The position numbers were made by a program, and so were the translations under genes. Below, in pieces: positions 27,747 through 39,401 of a DNA stretch of 64,000 nt. This DNA is from Symbiodinium natans (taxonomy: Eukaryota; Sar; Dinophyceae; Suessiales; Symbiodiniaceae), in contig CAJNDS010002690.1 of the NCBI GenBank assembly GCA_905221605.1, positions 120,001 through 184,000 of the forward strand, given 5' to 3'. The notes under the pieces are model-generated. The model had not been told where the DNA came from. It made no database searches and saw nothing but the letters and a program-made list of their open reading frames with translations. Position 1 is the first letter of the stretch, and every line of letters begins with the position of its first letter.

Positions 27747-27946
27747 GCACCCTAAACCCTAAACCTTAAACCCTAAACCCTAAACCGTAAAACCTAAACC
27801 CTAAACCCTGAACCCTAAACCCTAGACCCTAAACCCTAAACCACTAAACCCTAAACCCTAAACCCTAAACCACTAAACCACTAAACCCTAAACCCTAAAC
27901 CCTAAACCCTAAACCCTAAACCCTAAACCCTAAACCCTAAACCCCT
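27747..27946 (-). repeat. (CCCTAAA)n array
   Basis: About 28 units with CCACTAAA variants, ending in CTCTTCAG. Confidence 0.96.
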
Positions 27947-27952
27947 CTTCAG

Positions 27953-28013
27953 TGTCCAGGCGGATGCCAGGATGGCCCAGGCCATGCACGACGCCGCGGC
28001 TGAGGACGCGGGC
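27953..28013 (+). CDS. candidate micro-exon (VQADARMAQAMHDAAAEDAG)
   Basis: One base plus 20 codons lie between CCCCTCTTCAG at the end of a C-rich array and GGC|GTTTAGGG, the first unit of a G-rich array. Both splice borders are made of or touch telomere-like repeats. Confidence 0.55.
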
Positions 28014-28350
28014 GTTTAGGGTTTAGGGTTTGGGGTTTAGGGTTTAGGGTTTGGGGTTTAGGGTTAGGGGTTTAGGGTTTGGGTTTAGGGTTTAGGGTTT
28101 AGGGTTCGAGGTTTAGGGTTTGGGGGTTAGAGTTTAGGGTTTAGGGTTTGGGAGTTTGGGGTTGGGGGTTTAGGGTTTGAGGTTTGGGGTTTAGGGCTTG
28201 GGGTTTCGGGTTTGGCGTTTGGGGTTTGGGGTTTAGGGTTTATGGTTTAGGGTTTCGGGTTTAGGGTTTGGAGTATGGGGTTAGTTTAGGGTTTAGGGTT
28301 TAAGGTTTTGGGGGTTTGTGGTTTGGGGTGCAGGGTTTGGGGTTTGGGGG
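28014..28350 (+). repeat. TTTAGGG/TTTGGGG mixed array
   Basis: About 48 G-rich units with many TTTGGGG variants directly follow the exon. Confidence 0.95.
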
Positions 28351-28600
28351 TTCAGGTGGTTGTTACGTCTCGTAAGAAATGTTATTATGAGATGATTTTG
28401 TATTATGTCCAAAACCCTAAACCCTGCATCCTAATATGTATACATATATGTATAAGGTAATAATAATCATAACAATAACAATAATAGTATTAATAATAAT
28501 AAATAAATCAATATCTATATAGATCGATAGATAGATAGATAGATAGATATATATATATATATAAACTAATAAGCCCTCCACCCGGAGGGTCAAAATCCCT
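28351..28600. other. AT-rich unique DNA with GATA/TATA microsatellites
   Basis: ATAATAATA and GATAGATA runs are present and no gene. Confidence 0.6.
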
Positions 28601-28604
28601 AAAC

Positions 28605-29135
28605 CCAGTTTGAGTGTGGATCAGGTCCATTGCATATACAAAAAAACTCATGAACATCGGCCTGTTTGCTGGAAAAAGGAGATCAGCAAGGCCTTCAAGA
28701 GACGGGGCATGCGATCAGTTGCAATGGATATCGAGCGCAGGCTCATGTGCAAAGATCTGTCCTGCTGTATGGTGTCGATATACGAACATGGCCTGGGATT
28801 CCCTGCGGTGCTCAGGACATTCTAAGCCCCAAAGGCTTTGTTCGGTCGCTTTGGGCGTTCCTCTGTGCTGCCCCTGGCAGCTTAAGCACTGCTGGGGTTG
28901 TGTGTTCTTCGTGGACACGCATCAATGGAAGCTTGGCAATACAATGTGCACACGCGAGAATCACAACTGGTCAAAAGATGCAGCGACGGGTTCGAACTCC
29001 ACGTTGCAACATCTGGAAGATCAGCAGGACGCCCGCTAGGGAACGAGTGCCCGGGCAGCGTGAGGTTTTATTGCACCCCTCCCAGGAAAGCAGTCCTTGA
29101 AACCGCATGTACTGAGCAACGTTTTTGGTGCAAAA
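28605..29135 (+). pseudogene. unique island, possibly a decayed retroelement piece
   Basis: All three forward frames stay open for 70-144 codons. One reads HVQRSVLLYGVDIRTWPG, similar to the segment after the LINE reverse-transcriptase core, then FVRSLWAFLCAAPGSL. The match is weak and no complete domain is seen. It may instead be part of an unrecognised host gene. Confidence 0.25.
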
Positions 29136-29240
29136 CTCCAAAGCCCTAAACCCTAAACCCTAAACCCTAACCCTAAATCCTAAATCCTAAACCCTAAACC
29201 CCAAAAGGTTTGGGGCTTTTCGGTGGCCCTTCCGCGCGAG

Positions 29241-29302
29241 GAAGTGCAAGCCAGGGTGGCGGCGAAGAACATGGTGGTGGAGCCCGGGGCCCAAGGGAGG
29301 GG
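29241..29302 (+). CDS. candidate micro-exon (EVQARVAAKNMVVEPGAQGR)
   Basis: It starts after CCGCGCGAG. The donor is inside GGGGTTTAGGG, the start of a G-rich array. Twenty codons plus two bases. Confidence 0.5.
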
Positions 29303-29732
29303 GTTTAGGGTTTTAGGGTTTAGGGTTTAGGGTTTAGGGTTTCGGGTTTCGGGTTTCGGGTTCAGGGTTTAGGGTTTAGGGTTTAGGGTTTAGGGTGGGG
29401 TCTTGGAGCAAGAGCTCATCGAGTTGTGAGTTCGGAGTTTCGGCTTCGGAGTTTAGGGATGAGGGCTTAGGGTTTAGGGGTTTAGGGTTCATGGTTTCGG
29501 GTTTATGGGTTCAGGGTTTAAAATTTAGGGTTCAGAGTTCAGGGTTCAGGGTTCAGGGTTCAGGGTTTCGGGTTTATTGGTTCAGGGTTTCAAGAGGAAC
29601 TACCCAAAATTTCAATCCGGCCAAAAACTAAAACTCTGAGGCCTCAAAGACCTGAAATGCCCTGAGACCTCAAGGCCTGAAGCCCTGAACCGTGAACTCT
29701 GAATCCTAAGCTTTGAAGCCACTCTGCGGAAG

Positions 29733-29775
29733 GCTCCGCGAAGCCGTGCAGGCCTACTACGACGAGGCAGGAAGA
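29733..29775 (+). CDS. candidate micro-exon (LREAVQAYYDEAGR)
   Basis: It starts after GCGGAAG. A GC donor (AGA|GCCTAAG) avoids the TAA that would otherwise follow. Helical composition. Confidence 0.4.
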
Positions 29776-30541
29776 GCCTAAGGTTTTCGAGTGCTCCATT
29801 CCTCAGGGCATGGGCGCGTAAAACGACGTTAAGGGGCAGTTCCTGGGCATTTTGGGATATTGCAGGGGCGGGGTATACAGTCAAAGGGCTTGGGCCTGTG
29901 GGGGATTGGGTTTTGAGCAGTATCGGGTCCTAAACCCCAAGCCCTAAGCCCTCAGCCCTAAGCTCTAAGCCCTAAGCCCTAAGCCCTCAGCCCTCAGCCC
30001 TCAGCCCTCAGCCCTCAGCCCTAAGCCCTAAGCCCTAAGCCCTAAGCCCGGGTGGATGAAGGAGTCGTCCTAGAGTTGTCTGTCCTACTTGTGTGACATG
30101 ATTCTGTGCTTGTTTTGATCATCCCCCTGACTTTGATTGAAAGCTATGGTACTGGCAATATAAGCTTAAACATGGGCTGGGGGGCCACGCGAAAATTCTC
30201 GGGAAGTTGTGGAGTAATCGGGCTCGGGTGTTCAGCCGGAGCTGCTGCAGGAGGGTGCGTGGCTCAGGGCTGGGCGTTGCTTAAGAGCTGATTGCTGAAT
30301 GTTAGGGCTTCTGGGTCTCTGAGGGACAGCGGCTTCCAATTCGCAACCCTAGCTTTCTATGCCACCCTGTACGGGCATTTCCCACAGTAGGGGCAACAAT
30401 CCGCCACATGCCCTAGTCATTAGTCTAATCCTTAATATAGGAACTCCACCCAAAACGGGTAGACCTCAGTTCTCGAACCCTTCTTTTTCGGTGAACTCCA
30501 GGAGCCTCCCCTAGACCCCAGACCTCCCAATGAAAAGGGTT

Positions 30542-30682
30542 ACCTGGAGGTTCATGGCACTATTTAACCCATCATAGCCGTACTTATAGCCCACTTCTAA
30601 GCGCCTTACGTGCCCCAATTTGGTTTTCGTTCAGTTATAAGTACAGTTATAATTGGTTAATAAGTACCACGAACCTCCCAGT
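30542..30682. mobile_element. TIR element, family A
   Basis: Ends ACCTGGAGGTTCATGG and CCACGAACCTCCCAGT are inverted, and the interior ends TTATAATTGGTTAATAAGTA. It stops 15 bases before a candidate exon. Confidence 0.8.
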
Positions 30683-30697
30683 ATGGGGTTCACGCAG

Positions 30698-30736
30698 GTG
30701 GACGCCATGACGAAGTCCATGGAGGCCATCGGCTAC
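30698..30736 (+). CDS. candidate micro-exon (VDAMTKSMEAIGY)
   Basis: Thirteen codons lie between CACGCAG and TAC|GTAGGG. The intron's 3' end is the TIR element just upstream. Confidence 0.5.
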
Positions 30737-31066
30737 GTAGGGCTTTTGGGCTAGAGTTGTTCTCGGTCTCGTTCCTGTCGAGAATGTTAGGGTGTTGGGG
30801 TGCAGGTTGGAGTGTGCTGGTTACTGGTTCGTAAAGGCCAGCTTGGGTTTCAATTCGTCCCGATGGGCTGCCACACCCCGATGCAGAGCACCCGAAGGGC
30901 ACTGCGGGTACTGGTGGGATTTAGACCGGCACGCATCCCAAGATGTTCAGGCATAGTTCTAGAGGTGGCTCCTTTTCTTTCTACAGCCTGTTTTTTTGCT
31001 GTATGATCCTGCGTCAGTGTTTGAGGACTTGGGGTGCACTGTTTGTGCTTCTGGGATGCGATTTAC

Positions 31067-33101
31067 ATGAAGAGTTTGCATGGAGAAAAGTTTAGGATGC
31101 AAGCCTCATCGAGCTCAAGCACCCAGAAACAATACCTGCTCCCGACCATGGCCAAGGCGCCCGAAAGGCATCCCACCACCAGGAATGGTTGCTGCCTTGG
31201 GTGCCCGGCAGCGCGAGCACGGCCTTACCGGGCAGCCATGGCTGCACTGTGGGTTGTGGGCTTCTTGATAGAGACCTCTGGCAGCGGTCGGTTGCTCTTC
31301 GTAGGTTTCACAGGCCACTTGCGACAGCAGGGCGGATCAGAGATGACGACGCCCTCCTTGTGCAGAACTCTGCAGTGCCGGACCGCGTGCAGGGTGCGGG
31401 AGCGCAGGCGCAGCAGCCCAGCACGGAGTGGTGAGGGCGCTGCCAAGAGGCTGACATCCAGCATCTCGAAGGCCCGATCGACTGCAGCAATCCTCAACCT
31501 GCTGGGCAAGGAGGTGGACGGCGACATCTTCAACGAATTCCACATGTCAGCAGCGTTTTCCCGATTGGCTAAGTTCAGCCAACGGCGCAAGCTGAGCCGG
31601 GAAGATGTGGCCAGCCCTGTCTGGCTAAGATTGCTGTCCCGGCTGTGCACCATGCTCAAGGAGAGCATGCTCGACGCACGGGGTGTGGCCAATGTCTTCT
31701 GGGCCGCTGCGCATTTGCAAGATGCTGCACCGCAGGTGCTGACAGCAGTGCCACCCGTCGCAGAATGCATACTGCAGGAGGTAGATGCAATGGATTCTCA
31801 AGCGCTGTCCAACATCATATGGTCAGTGGCAAAGTTGCAAGATGCTGCGCCGCAAGTGCTGATAGCAGTGCCAGCCATCGCAGAGCGCATACCGCGTGCT
31901 GTCGAAAACATGAAGCCTCAAGAGCTATCGAACAGCCTGTGGTCAGCTGCGAATCTGCAAGATGCCGCACCGCAGGTGCTGACGGCTGTGCCAGCCATCG
32001 CAGAGCGCATACCGTGTGCGGTTGAAGGCATGAAGCCTCAAGAGTTATCGAACAGCCTGTGGTCAGCTGCGAATCTGCAAGAGGCCGCACCGCGTGTACT
32101 GACAGCTGTGCCAGCTATCGCAGAGCGCATGCTGCATGTGGCAAAAGGCATGACGCCTCAAGAGCTATCGAACAGCCTGTGGTCAGCTGCGAATCTGCAA
32201 GATGCCGCACCGGAGGTGTTGACAGCTGTGCCAGCTATCGGCTATCGTTGAACGTATACCACAGGAGGTAGATGGCATGGTTCCTCAACATTTGTCGAAT
32301 ATTTTGTGGTCGGTTGCGAATCTGCAAGATGCAGCACCGCAGGTGCTGACAGCTGTGCCTGCGATCGCCGGACGCATACCGCAGGAGATAGACGGCATGG
32401 TTCCTCAAGCGTTGTCCAACATTCTATGGTCAGCCGCGAAGTTGCATGATGTGGTTCCACGGGTGTTGACAGCTGTGCCTGCCATCGCTGGACGCATACC
32501 GCAAGAGATAGACGGCATGGTTCCTCAAGCGTTGTCCAACATTCTATGGGCAGCTGCGAAGTTACAAGATGTGGCGCCGGAGGTGCTGACACCTGTGTCA
32601 GCCATCGCAGAACGCATACCGCAGGAGGTAGACAGCATGGTTCCTCAAGCATTGTCCAACATTCTATGGTCAGCTGCGAAGTTGCAAGATAAGGCGCCAG
32701 AGGTGCTGACAGCTGTGCCAGCCATCGCAGAGCACATACCACAGGAGGTGGATGGCATGCTTCCTCGACACATCTCGATTATTTTATGGTCAGCTGCGAA
32801 GCTGCAAGATGCCGTGCCACAAGTGCTGACAGTAGTGCCATCCATCGCAGAGCGCATACCGCGAAAAGTCGAAGGCATGAGTCCTCAACACGTGTCGAAC
32901 ATCCTGTGGGCGGCCGCGCGGCTGAAAGACTCAGCGCCACAAGTCATCACGACCATTCCAGCTCTTGTGGCCAAGGCTCCCGCGGTCATCTCAACAATGC
33001 AGGCAGATGGCTTACAAATGTCTCTATGGGCTGCTGCGGAGCTTGGCGAAGTGCGCTTGGAGGGCCTGCTCAAGAGGGAGCTGGGCCGTCGGAAGCGCTG
33101 A
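31067..33101 (+). CDS. OPR-like helical repeat protein, frame broken at 32241
   Basis: About 680 codons. After an N-terminal region, 12 tandem 40-residue repeats run from about 31670 to the TGA at 33101. The repeat core is (P)QxLSNxLWSAAKLQDAAPQV. Such pairs of helices are typical of octotricopeptide-like RNA-binding proteins of algae and alveolates, which act on organelle transcripts. A segment before the repeats (FNEFHMSAAFSRLAKFSQRR) is also seen in that class. A GCTATCG duplication at 32234-32247 shifts the frame, giving a stop at 32249; the second part resumes at once in another frame. The possible start ATGs are 31067, 31097 and 31238. From 31238 a hydrophobic stretch and RLLFVGFTG resemble a signal plus the FVAP-like start of a dinoflagellate plastid transit peptide (speculative). 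A C-terminal RAP domain is not visible. Confidence 0.75.
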
Positions 33102-33660
33102 GGCACTCGCTGAACACGTCTGACGCATGCTCACACTAGTTGGTTAGTTATTGAAATTTGGGGGTTTTGAAGTTGGCGACGTTGCTCTCAAGTGTGTTTT
33201 TAGGTGATGGACGAATCTAGCTCTTTTTCGGCAGCAGCCGGCTGCCTCCGCTTCGCACGGCTCTGCACCAATCCGGCCCAGTGCTCTCCCTGAGATGCAC
33301 GACCAGGATTCGAGTGCGCTGCCATGGGAAGAGGGCCCGGCAGCCGCGCAGCCCCTCCATGAAGCAGGACCCAGTGGCCCCCGCAGAAATCGATGGCCGG
33401 CCTAGCAGCACTTGGAAGCCCTAATTGCATTAGTATATCTATGATTTCAAGTCCACCTTCCGTGATAGTCCATATTACCAGGTTCCCAGCCCTGAGCCGC
33501 ATAGGACGCCTCATAATATACCTGCAGCAACTCGAAGCTACGTCGTCTTCGCGCTGGCTCCTGCAATCTCTTTTTTGTGCATCCGCGCGGGTGAGCGAAA
33601 GGCATGGTGCTGCTTGGGGGTTGTTTTACCCCATCCCTAAGCCCTAAGCCCTAAACCCTG
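33102..33660. other. unique DNA downstream of the repeat protein
   Basis: This is non-repetitive. A short frame from ATG 33295 (MHDQDSSALPWEEGPAAAQP) and an 84-codon overlapping frame have no recognisable domain. It is likely 3' untranslated sequence or intron. Confidence 0.4.
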
Positions 33661-33979
33661 AACCCCTATTCAGGGTTCCCCTCAGCCCGGGTCCAGACTG
33701 CCACGACCTTTCGACCTCAGTTCCATGCCCCCGAAGATAGCCCCGTCCCCTCAACCCTATGGTCAGTTCTCGAAATCAGGGTCTCGGGTACCCTAAATAA
33801 GAGGGGCCGCCTTGTAATAAGGAGCCCAAAAGGGACCACAACCTAGAGAAGTTTCCATATAAGCCCTAAATGCCCCGCCCTAAGCCCGCGACATCCTGAA
33901 CACACAGTCTGCAACCCTAGGTAGGCCCATGGGATTGTTACATCTTCCTTGTTGGGTTGCATAGGATCGTATTGAGGAA

Positions 33980-34085
33980 TACTTTGGGATGTTCCCCCTT
34001 TTACTAACAATCTTGTACCCCCTATGATAATCCCTATTAAGGGCTGCTAGTTTTTCCGGGAACGTGTCAAGGAATACTTTTTCCC
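33980..34085. mobile_element. TIR element, GGGATGTTCCCCC family (diverged)
   Basis: TTGGGATGTTCCCCCTTTTA is answered by a weaker inverted end. Interior TCCCTATTAAGGGCTGCTAG is shared with 43925-44029. Confidence 0.65.
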
Positions 34086-34412
34086 CTAAACCCTAAACCC
34101 TAAACCCTAAACCCTAAACCCCAAACCCTAAACCCCAATTCAGAGGCCTTAAGGGTCGAACCTGGGAACCGCACAGAAATTGGCAAGCCCCGACCTCCAG
34201 TTTAACTTAAGCCCCCCTCAAGCACACTTCGAGCACATCCTGAAACCAGTTGGGGGTTTTGGGGTTTTGGGGTTTTGGGGTTTTGGGGTTTTGGGGTTTC
34301 GGGGTTTCGGGGTTTCGGGGTTTCGGGACGTTGGGACTTTGGGGTGTGCACCCCAACCTCACCCCCACCCCCCCCCCCAAAAGCCCCGAAAGCCAAGCCC
34401 GTCTCGATGCAG

Positions 34413-34480
34413 GCTCTCTTGGCCCAGAGCGAGGCCGACGGCAGCGGCAAGAAGGCCCACGAGCTCATGCGCGAGGCGGG
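34413..34480 (+). CDS. candidate micro-exon (ALLAQSEADGSGKKAHELMR)
   Basis: Twenty-two codons plus two bases lie between TCGATGCAG and GG|GTTTAGGG. Strong third-position GC. The open frame extends upstream as AKPVSMQ, so an earlier acceptor is possible. The donor is the first telomere unit. Confidence 0.55.
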
Positions 34481-34552
34481 GTTTAGGGTTTAGGGTTTAG
34501 GGTTTAGGGTTTAGGGTTTCGGGTTTCGGGTTTAGGGTTTAGGGTTTAGGGC
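34481..34552 (+). repeat. (TTTAGGG)n array
   Basis: Ten units, two TTTCGGG. Confidence 0.97.
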
Positions 34553-34990
34553 GTAGATGCTGTGAAGGTTAGGTTTCGGAACAAGCTCGAAAGCTTCGTG
34601 AGGTGCTGAAGAGCAGCTTTGGCCCGATTGTGGCGGGCCATCTAGCACTTTCCTCCCACCCCACGCCGTCAAGGCGGCAAAGCCACCCAAACCTATTCCT
34701 TTTAGGGTTTAGGCCTAAACTCAGACAACAGTCCACTTTTCAAAACTTTGATGTTGGTTGAAACCGAGAGTCAAGGGTGCCAGCAAGGTCTCGAAGGTAA
34801 GATAGAGGCCCCGAAGCCGGTGTGGCGGGTAAAGAGGACAGGCGGCCAGTCACCAGTAAGGGCCACAAATCCCAGTAGGTCAGGGAGGGGGAGGGGGGGC
34901 GAGGCGGGCAAGCGACCTGGGTCGGCTTGTGCCATCGAGGTCAAAGGGCTTAAGCGCCGCCCCCCAACGTAGCAGGGCGGCCTAGGCCCT

Positions 34991-35064
34991 GAGTTTAGGG
35001 TTTAGGGTTTAGGGTTTAGGGTTTAGGGTTTAGGGTTTAGGGTTTAGGGTTTAGGGTTTAGGGG
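34991..35064 (+). repeat. (TTTAGGG)n array
   Basis: Ten clean units. Confidence 0.97.
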
Positions 35065-35980
35065 ATTTAGCAGGGCGTCGGCGTTACTGGGTTTAGGAGG
35101 GTTATGCATGGGGTTCACTTCACGGTTTAGGGCTGAAGTTGGAGGGCTGAGGGTTGGCTTCAGAATCTTCGGTGCTGTGCTGCGTCTGCCTTCTCGGAGC
35201 TGCAGGGTTTAGGGTTTAGGTTTAGGGTTCAGGGTTAAGGGTTTGGGGGTTTAGGGTTGGGGTTGCTTGCATTCTCTTGCTTCTTCAGCCCTCCTGGGGG
35301 CATGCTTGGCAACCCTACACCCTAAACGCTAAAGAAACCGAAAACCCTACTGCACCCGAAGCTCTACAGTCTACATCCCGCGCCCCAAACTCAGAGTTCT
35401 GCTTGCTTCTCATTCCGCACCTCCGGTCGAAAAGGCCTGGGCTCGGATCCCAGAGAAACGCTGCGCATCCCACCGTTATGCCGAAGCTCGGGGTTGAGGA
35501 ATGTCGGGTTTAGTGTAGCTCCTACGATTCCCTACCTCAGCTTCTGTGGTATTAAGAAGAGTAACCCAAATAATAGCAATAACAGTGATAATAATGATAA
35601 TAATAATTGTAGCAACCGTAATGGAAGTAAAAGTCGTAACAATCGTAAGAAGAGTAGTGCTAGGCTCTAAGCTGCTCGTCACACTGGGGTCCTGCGCAGA
35701 ATTTGGGGTTTCAGTTGCTCTTCACAACTAAGTCCTGCCCAGGGCTTGCGGCTTCACAGGGTCTAAGCTGCTCTTTGCAACTGGGGTGTCCTGAACAGGG
35801 TTTGGGGGGTCTGGTAGGGTCGAGACCGGGGTCCTGCCCCGGGGTTAGAGTGGCAGGACCCCACTATCATTTTCATTATTATGATTATTATGATTTTGAT
35901 TTTGATTATTATTGTTATGATTAACTATCATTTTTATGGTTCTTATGATTATGATTATTATTACTACTCTTCTGACTACC
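35065..35980. other. unique DNA with ATT/ATG microsatellites
   Basis: Two possible tiny exons (after GGCTTCAG at 35162 and CTTCTTCAG at 35289) could not be framed. AT-rich trinucleotide stretches lie at 35560-35650 and 35865-35970. Confidence 0.5.
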
Positions 35981-35987
35981 ATGGCAG

Positions 35988-36098
35988 GACCCCAATGTGA
36001 AGAGCAGCATGATCGTCTACAACAAGATGGTCGGCGTCTTCCGCCGGCTCTTCCACGAGGAACGGCCGCCGGGCCCGGACTTGAAGCCGACAACGAGG
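35988..36098 (+). CDS. candidate exon (DPNVKSSMIVYNKMVGVFRR...)
   Basis: The longest island: 37 open codons between ATGGCAG and AGG|GTTTAGGG, phase 0 at both ends. The peptide continues as LFHEERPPGPDLKPTTR. It looks like a folded domain, not a simple coil. I do not recognise the family. The donor is the first unit of a long telomere-like array. Confidence 0.6.
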
Positions 36099-36242
36099 GT
36101 TTAGGGTTTAGGGTTTAGGGTTTAGGGTTTTAGGGTTTAGGGTTTAGGGTTTAGGGTTTAGGGTTTAGGGTTTATGGTTTAGGGTTTAGGGTTTAGGGTT
36201 TAGGGTTTAGGGTTTAGGGTTTAGGGTTTAGGGTTTAGGGTT
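36098..36242 (+). repeat. (TTTAGGG)n array
   Basis: About 20 units directly follow the exon. Confidence 0.97.
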
Positions 36243-36667
36243 GCCCTTCAAACCCCAAAACCCCCAAACCCTAAACCCTTGGAAACCCATAAAGCCCGAA
36301 ATAGGGAGTTTGTAGGCTTCAATTCCTGTTTATGGGCCCTGGGTCCCAGGCCCTGAATCATCTGGGCCCTAGAGCCCCGACAACCCTTCCACAAGTGCAC
36401 CCCCCCCCCCCCCCCCCGCACTTTGTGAACTCGCGGAACTGCAGTTCTGGGAGTGTTGGGATCCGCAAGGCCCCAAGCCTTCATAAATTAAACTCATAGA
36501 TGCCTTTGCTTGTATGCTTGTATGAGTTCTGAGGCTCTGGTGCTTGGGGAGTGAGGTTAGGGTGAGCTAGGGGTGCGGGTCTGTCAATTATAGTAGAACT
36601 GCTCGAAGCGCCTTCCCTACTAATCCCACACCCTCTACACCTGAAACTTACCCTACAGCCCCCCCTA

Positions 36668-37252
36668 TTTTTTTTGGCGGGCGCGGGATTCAAGACGCCC
36701 CCTATTTCCCTGTGACTGTCTACAAAGTGTAGATTTTCTTGTCTTTGCCGTCTGAATTGGGGTCCTTACAGACTCAAGACAGATTCTGCTCCGACAAAGC
36801 CTTGCTGTTGCTTCTTTTAAGCTTTCATTACTAAAACCTCTCAAATTACCTCTTCTTAAACTCTTCAATATGGCCGAATATTTAAGACGCCCCTGGGTTC
36901 TTCGCTCATTTCACCGACAGCAGCTTTATTGAGGGTGATCATGTGTGACATGTTGCGACGCTGATCATCTATTTAGTATGGTCGAACCACTGGGCCTGGA
37001 GCCTCACACTTGCAAGCCTAGTTCAATCCAATGAAACTCCAACCCCTGAAATCCAAACAACTGACCAAAGACAAGGCACTTAAGACTTACCAAACACACC
37101 TATGCCGGGCGCGGGGCCTACATCTTTCAGCCTAACCATCTGATCTCATGTTAATCACCCGATTCCGGAAAAAATCACCTTTAAACACCAGAAACCTCTC
37201 TTTTTTGAGTAAAACCAAGGGACGTCTTAAATCCCGCGCCCGGCTTTTTTTT
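36668..37252. mobile_element. non-autonomous DNA-transposon-like element
   Basis: GCGGGCGCGGGATTCAAGAC near the left end is inverted as GTCTTAAATCCCGCGCCCGG near the right end, each beside a run of T. The 585-bp unit has no transposase frame. Confidence 0.7.
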
Positions 37253-37302
37253 GGAAACCCCAAATTCTGAACCCCTGAACCCCAAAACCCTGTGTCGCCA
37301 AG

Positions 37303-37344
37303 GGAGTTCTTCAACCTGGTCGCCGAGAGCAACAAAGAGATCCA
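37303..37344 (+). CDS. candidate micro-exon (EFFNLVAESNKEIQDP)
   Basis: It starts after GTCGCCAAG. The donor is unclear (possibly GA-type before GATCCAACC). A second frame is open. Confidence 0.4.
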
Positions 37345-37349
37345 GGATC

Positions 37350-37435
37350 CAACCCTAAACCCTAAACCCTAAACCCTAAACTCTAAACCCTACACCCTAA
37401 ACCCTAAACCCTAAACCCTAAACCCTAGACCCTAT
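37350..37435 (-). repeat. (CCCTAAA)n array
   Basis: Twelve units, one CTCTAAA. Confidence 0.96.
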
Positions 37436-38363
37436 CAACGTCAAACCCTGAACCCAAAACCCTGCACCCTACACCCTAAACCCATACCTCTGGTTTTCAG
37501 GATGGGCGTCTCATGCCTCCAGGAGGGTGGTGCCCTAAAACCTAAACCTTGAAACCAAAATGCCAAACCCTTCACGCCATAAAACCCAAGTTTGGTGCGT
37601 TTTAAGTTTGCGCTTTGAGCTTGATTTTCATTTCTTGGGGTTTTCAGGATTCAGGGCTTAAGCTAGCGCTCAAGTTTGGGTAGGCTCGTGGACTTGGGGT
37701 AAACAGTCGAAAGGGTTCAGGGTTAGAGGTTTAGGCTTTTGTGGGTATAGGGTTGTAGGGTTTAGGATTTTAGGGTTTAAGGTTTAGGGTTGTGGGGTTT
37801 AGGGCTGTGTCGTTGAGGGTTCAAGGTTCAGCCAAGCGCATGCCCTACAAGTGTGCGGGTTTAGGGCTCAGGGTTCAAGGTGCAAGCTGTAACAGAACTC
37901 GAACATGGTTGCCCCTGGAGCTCATCATCCAGATGCCAACTCTACACCCTGAACCCTAAGCCCCTAAACCCTGAATCCTAAGCCCCGAAACCCTGCATCC
38001 GAAGCCCTTAAACCCTGAATCCCCTGAATCCTAGGCCCCTACACCCCTAAGCCCCTCAACCCTGCATCCCAGGCCCCTAAACCCTGAGCCCTGAATGCAC
38101 AACCCTAACTCCGAAACCCAAGGCTCTTTAGGGTTTAGGGTTTAGGGTTTAGGGTTTAGGGTTTAGGGTTTAGGGTTTCGGGCTCTTTACACGACGTAAA
38201 TGAGGGTATTGTTCACCCCCTTTCACCTTGAACCTTTTAGGGTATGTGCAATCCTGCCAGAAGTGAAAGGCTAACCTGTTTGGGCCAGGGTACTCAGCGC
38301 TTAGGTCGAGTAATATCGGGGTCGGAGTAATTACTAATAACAATCCTTTATGGTCCCTATATA

Positions 38364-38440
38364 TTAAACCCTATAAACCCTATAAACCCTATAAACCCTA
38401 TAAACCCTATAAACACTATAAACCCTATAAACCCTAAACC
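38364..38440. repeat. CCCTATAAA variant array
   Basis: Eight units of 9 bases, a telomere-like unit expanded by TA. Confidence 0.95.
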
Positions 38441-38459
38441 CTACACCCCCTAAACCAAG

Positions 38460-38546
38460 CTTCAACTCCCTGAAGCATGCCGGATCCCAACAGGAGAACG
38501 CCCAGGCCGCCATCCTCTTGCAGTGTGACCCGCTGGAGGACACAGC
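38460..38546 (+). CDS. candidate exon (FNSLKHAGSQQENAQAAILL...)
   Basis: It starts after CCCCTAAACCAAG at the end of a C-rich block and stays open through QCDPLED to at least 38546. The donor is not clear. It reads like part of a globular protein. Confidence 0.45.
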
Positions 38547-39338
38547 GACCCCCTATAGACCCTAGACCCTAGACCCTAGACCCTAGACCCTAGACTCTAG
38601 ACTCTAGACCCTAAACCCTAAACCCTAAACCCTGAAAGCCTTGCGGGCTACTCTTGGCGCTGCTTCCTCAAAGAAGGCGTGCCGGGGACCCTCCTTGCCT
38701 ACAGTTTTATGGGTTATACCTACTATTTAAGGACAGTGACTATTTAAGGGCAGTTACTACTAAACCCTAAACCCTAAACCCTAAACCCTAAACCCTAAAC
38801 CCTAAACCCTAAGCCTAGGTAACGAGGGCCCCAGGTACTGTTTTCCTGGGAGGCAGCCCCTTATGCCACATGCAACTTCTACCCCATCCTTCGGCTGCCT
38901 TAAAGAGTCTTGGAGAGGTTTGGGTTTAGGGTTTAGGGTTTAGGGTTCAGGGTTTAGGGTTTGGGGTTTGGGGTTTGGGGTTTAGGGTTTAGGGTTTAGG
39001 GTTTGGGGTGTGGGGTTTGGGGTGTGGGGTCTGGGGTTTGGGGTTTAGGGTTTAGGGACTCCCAAGCTCTAAACACTCAAAGCCCCGATACGGATGAACA
39101 TTTTCACCAGCTCCCCTTACCTACCTCCTACTCGGCTCCTTTTCATCAGGGCAGGAGACATGTCTTGGCCCTGAAGACCCTAAACCCCCTAAACTAAACC
39201 CTAAAAACCCCAAACCCCAAACCCTAAACCCCAAACCCTATCCCTAATAACCCTAAACCCTAATCCCTAAAACCCCAAACCACAAAACCACAAAACCCCA
39301 AACCCCAAACCCTAAACCCTAAACCCTAAACCCTGGAG

Positions 39339-39401
39339 TCCCTGGGTAACTTTGAGGACCTGGAGATGGAAGCGCGGGAAACCAAAAGCTTCGCCCCTTG
39401 G
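39339..39401 (+). CDS. candidate micro-exon (SLGNFEDLEMEARETKSFAP)
   Basis: Twenty-one codons lie between CCCTGGAG and TGG|GTTTGG. C-rich array upstream, G-rich repeats downstream. Confidence 0.5.
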
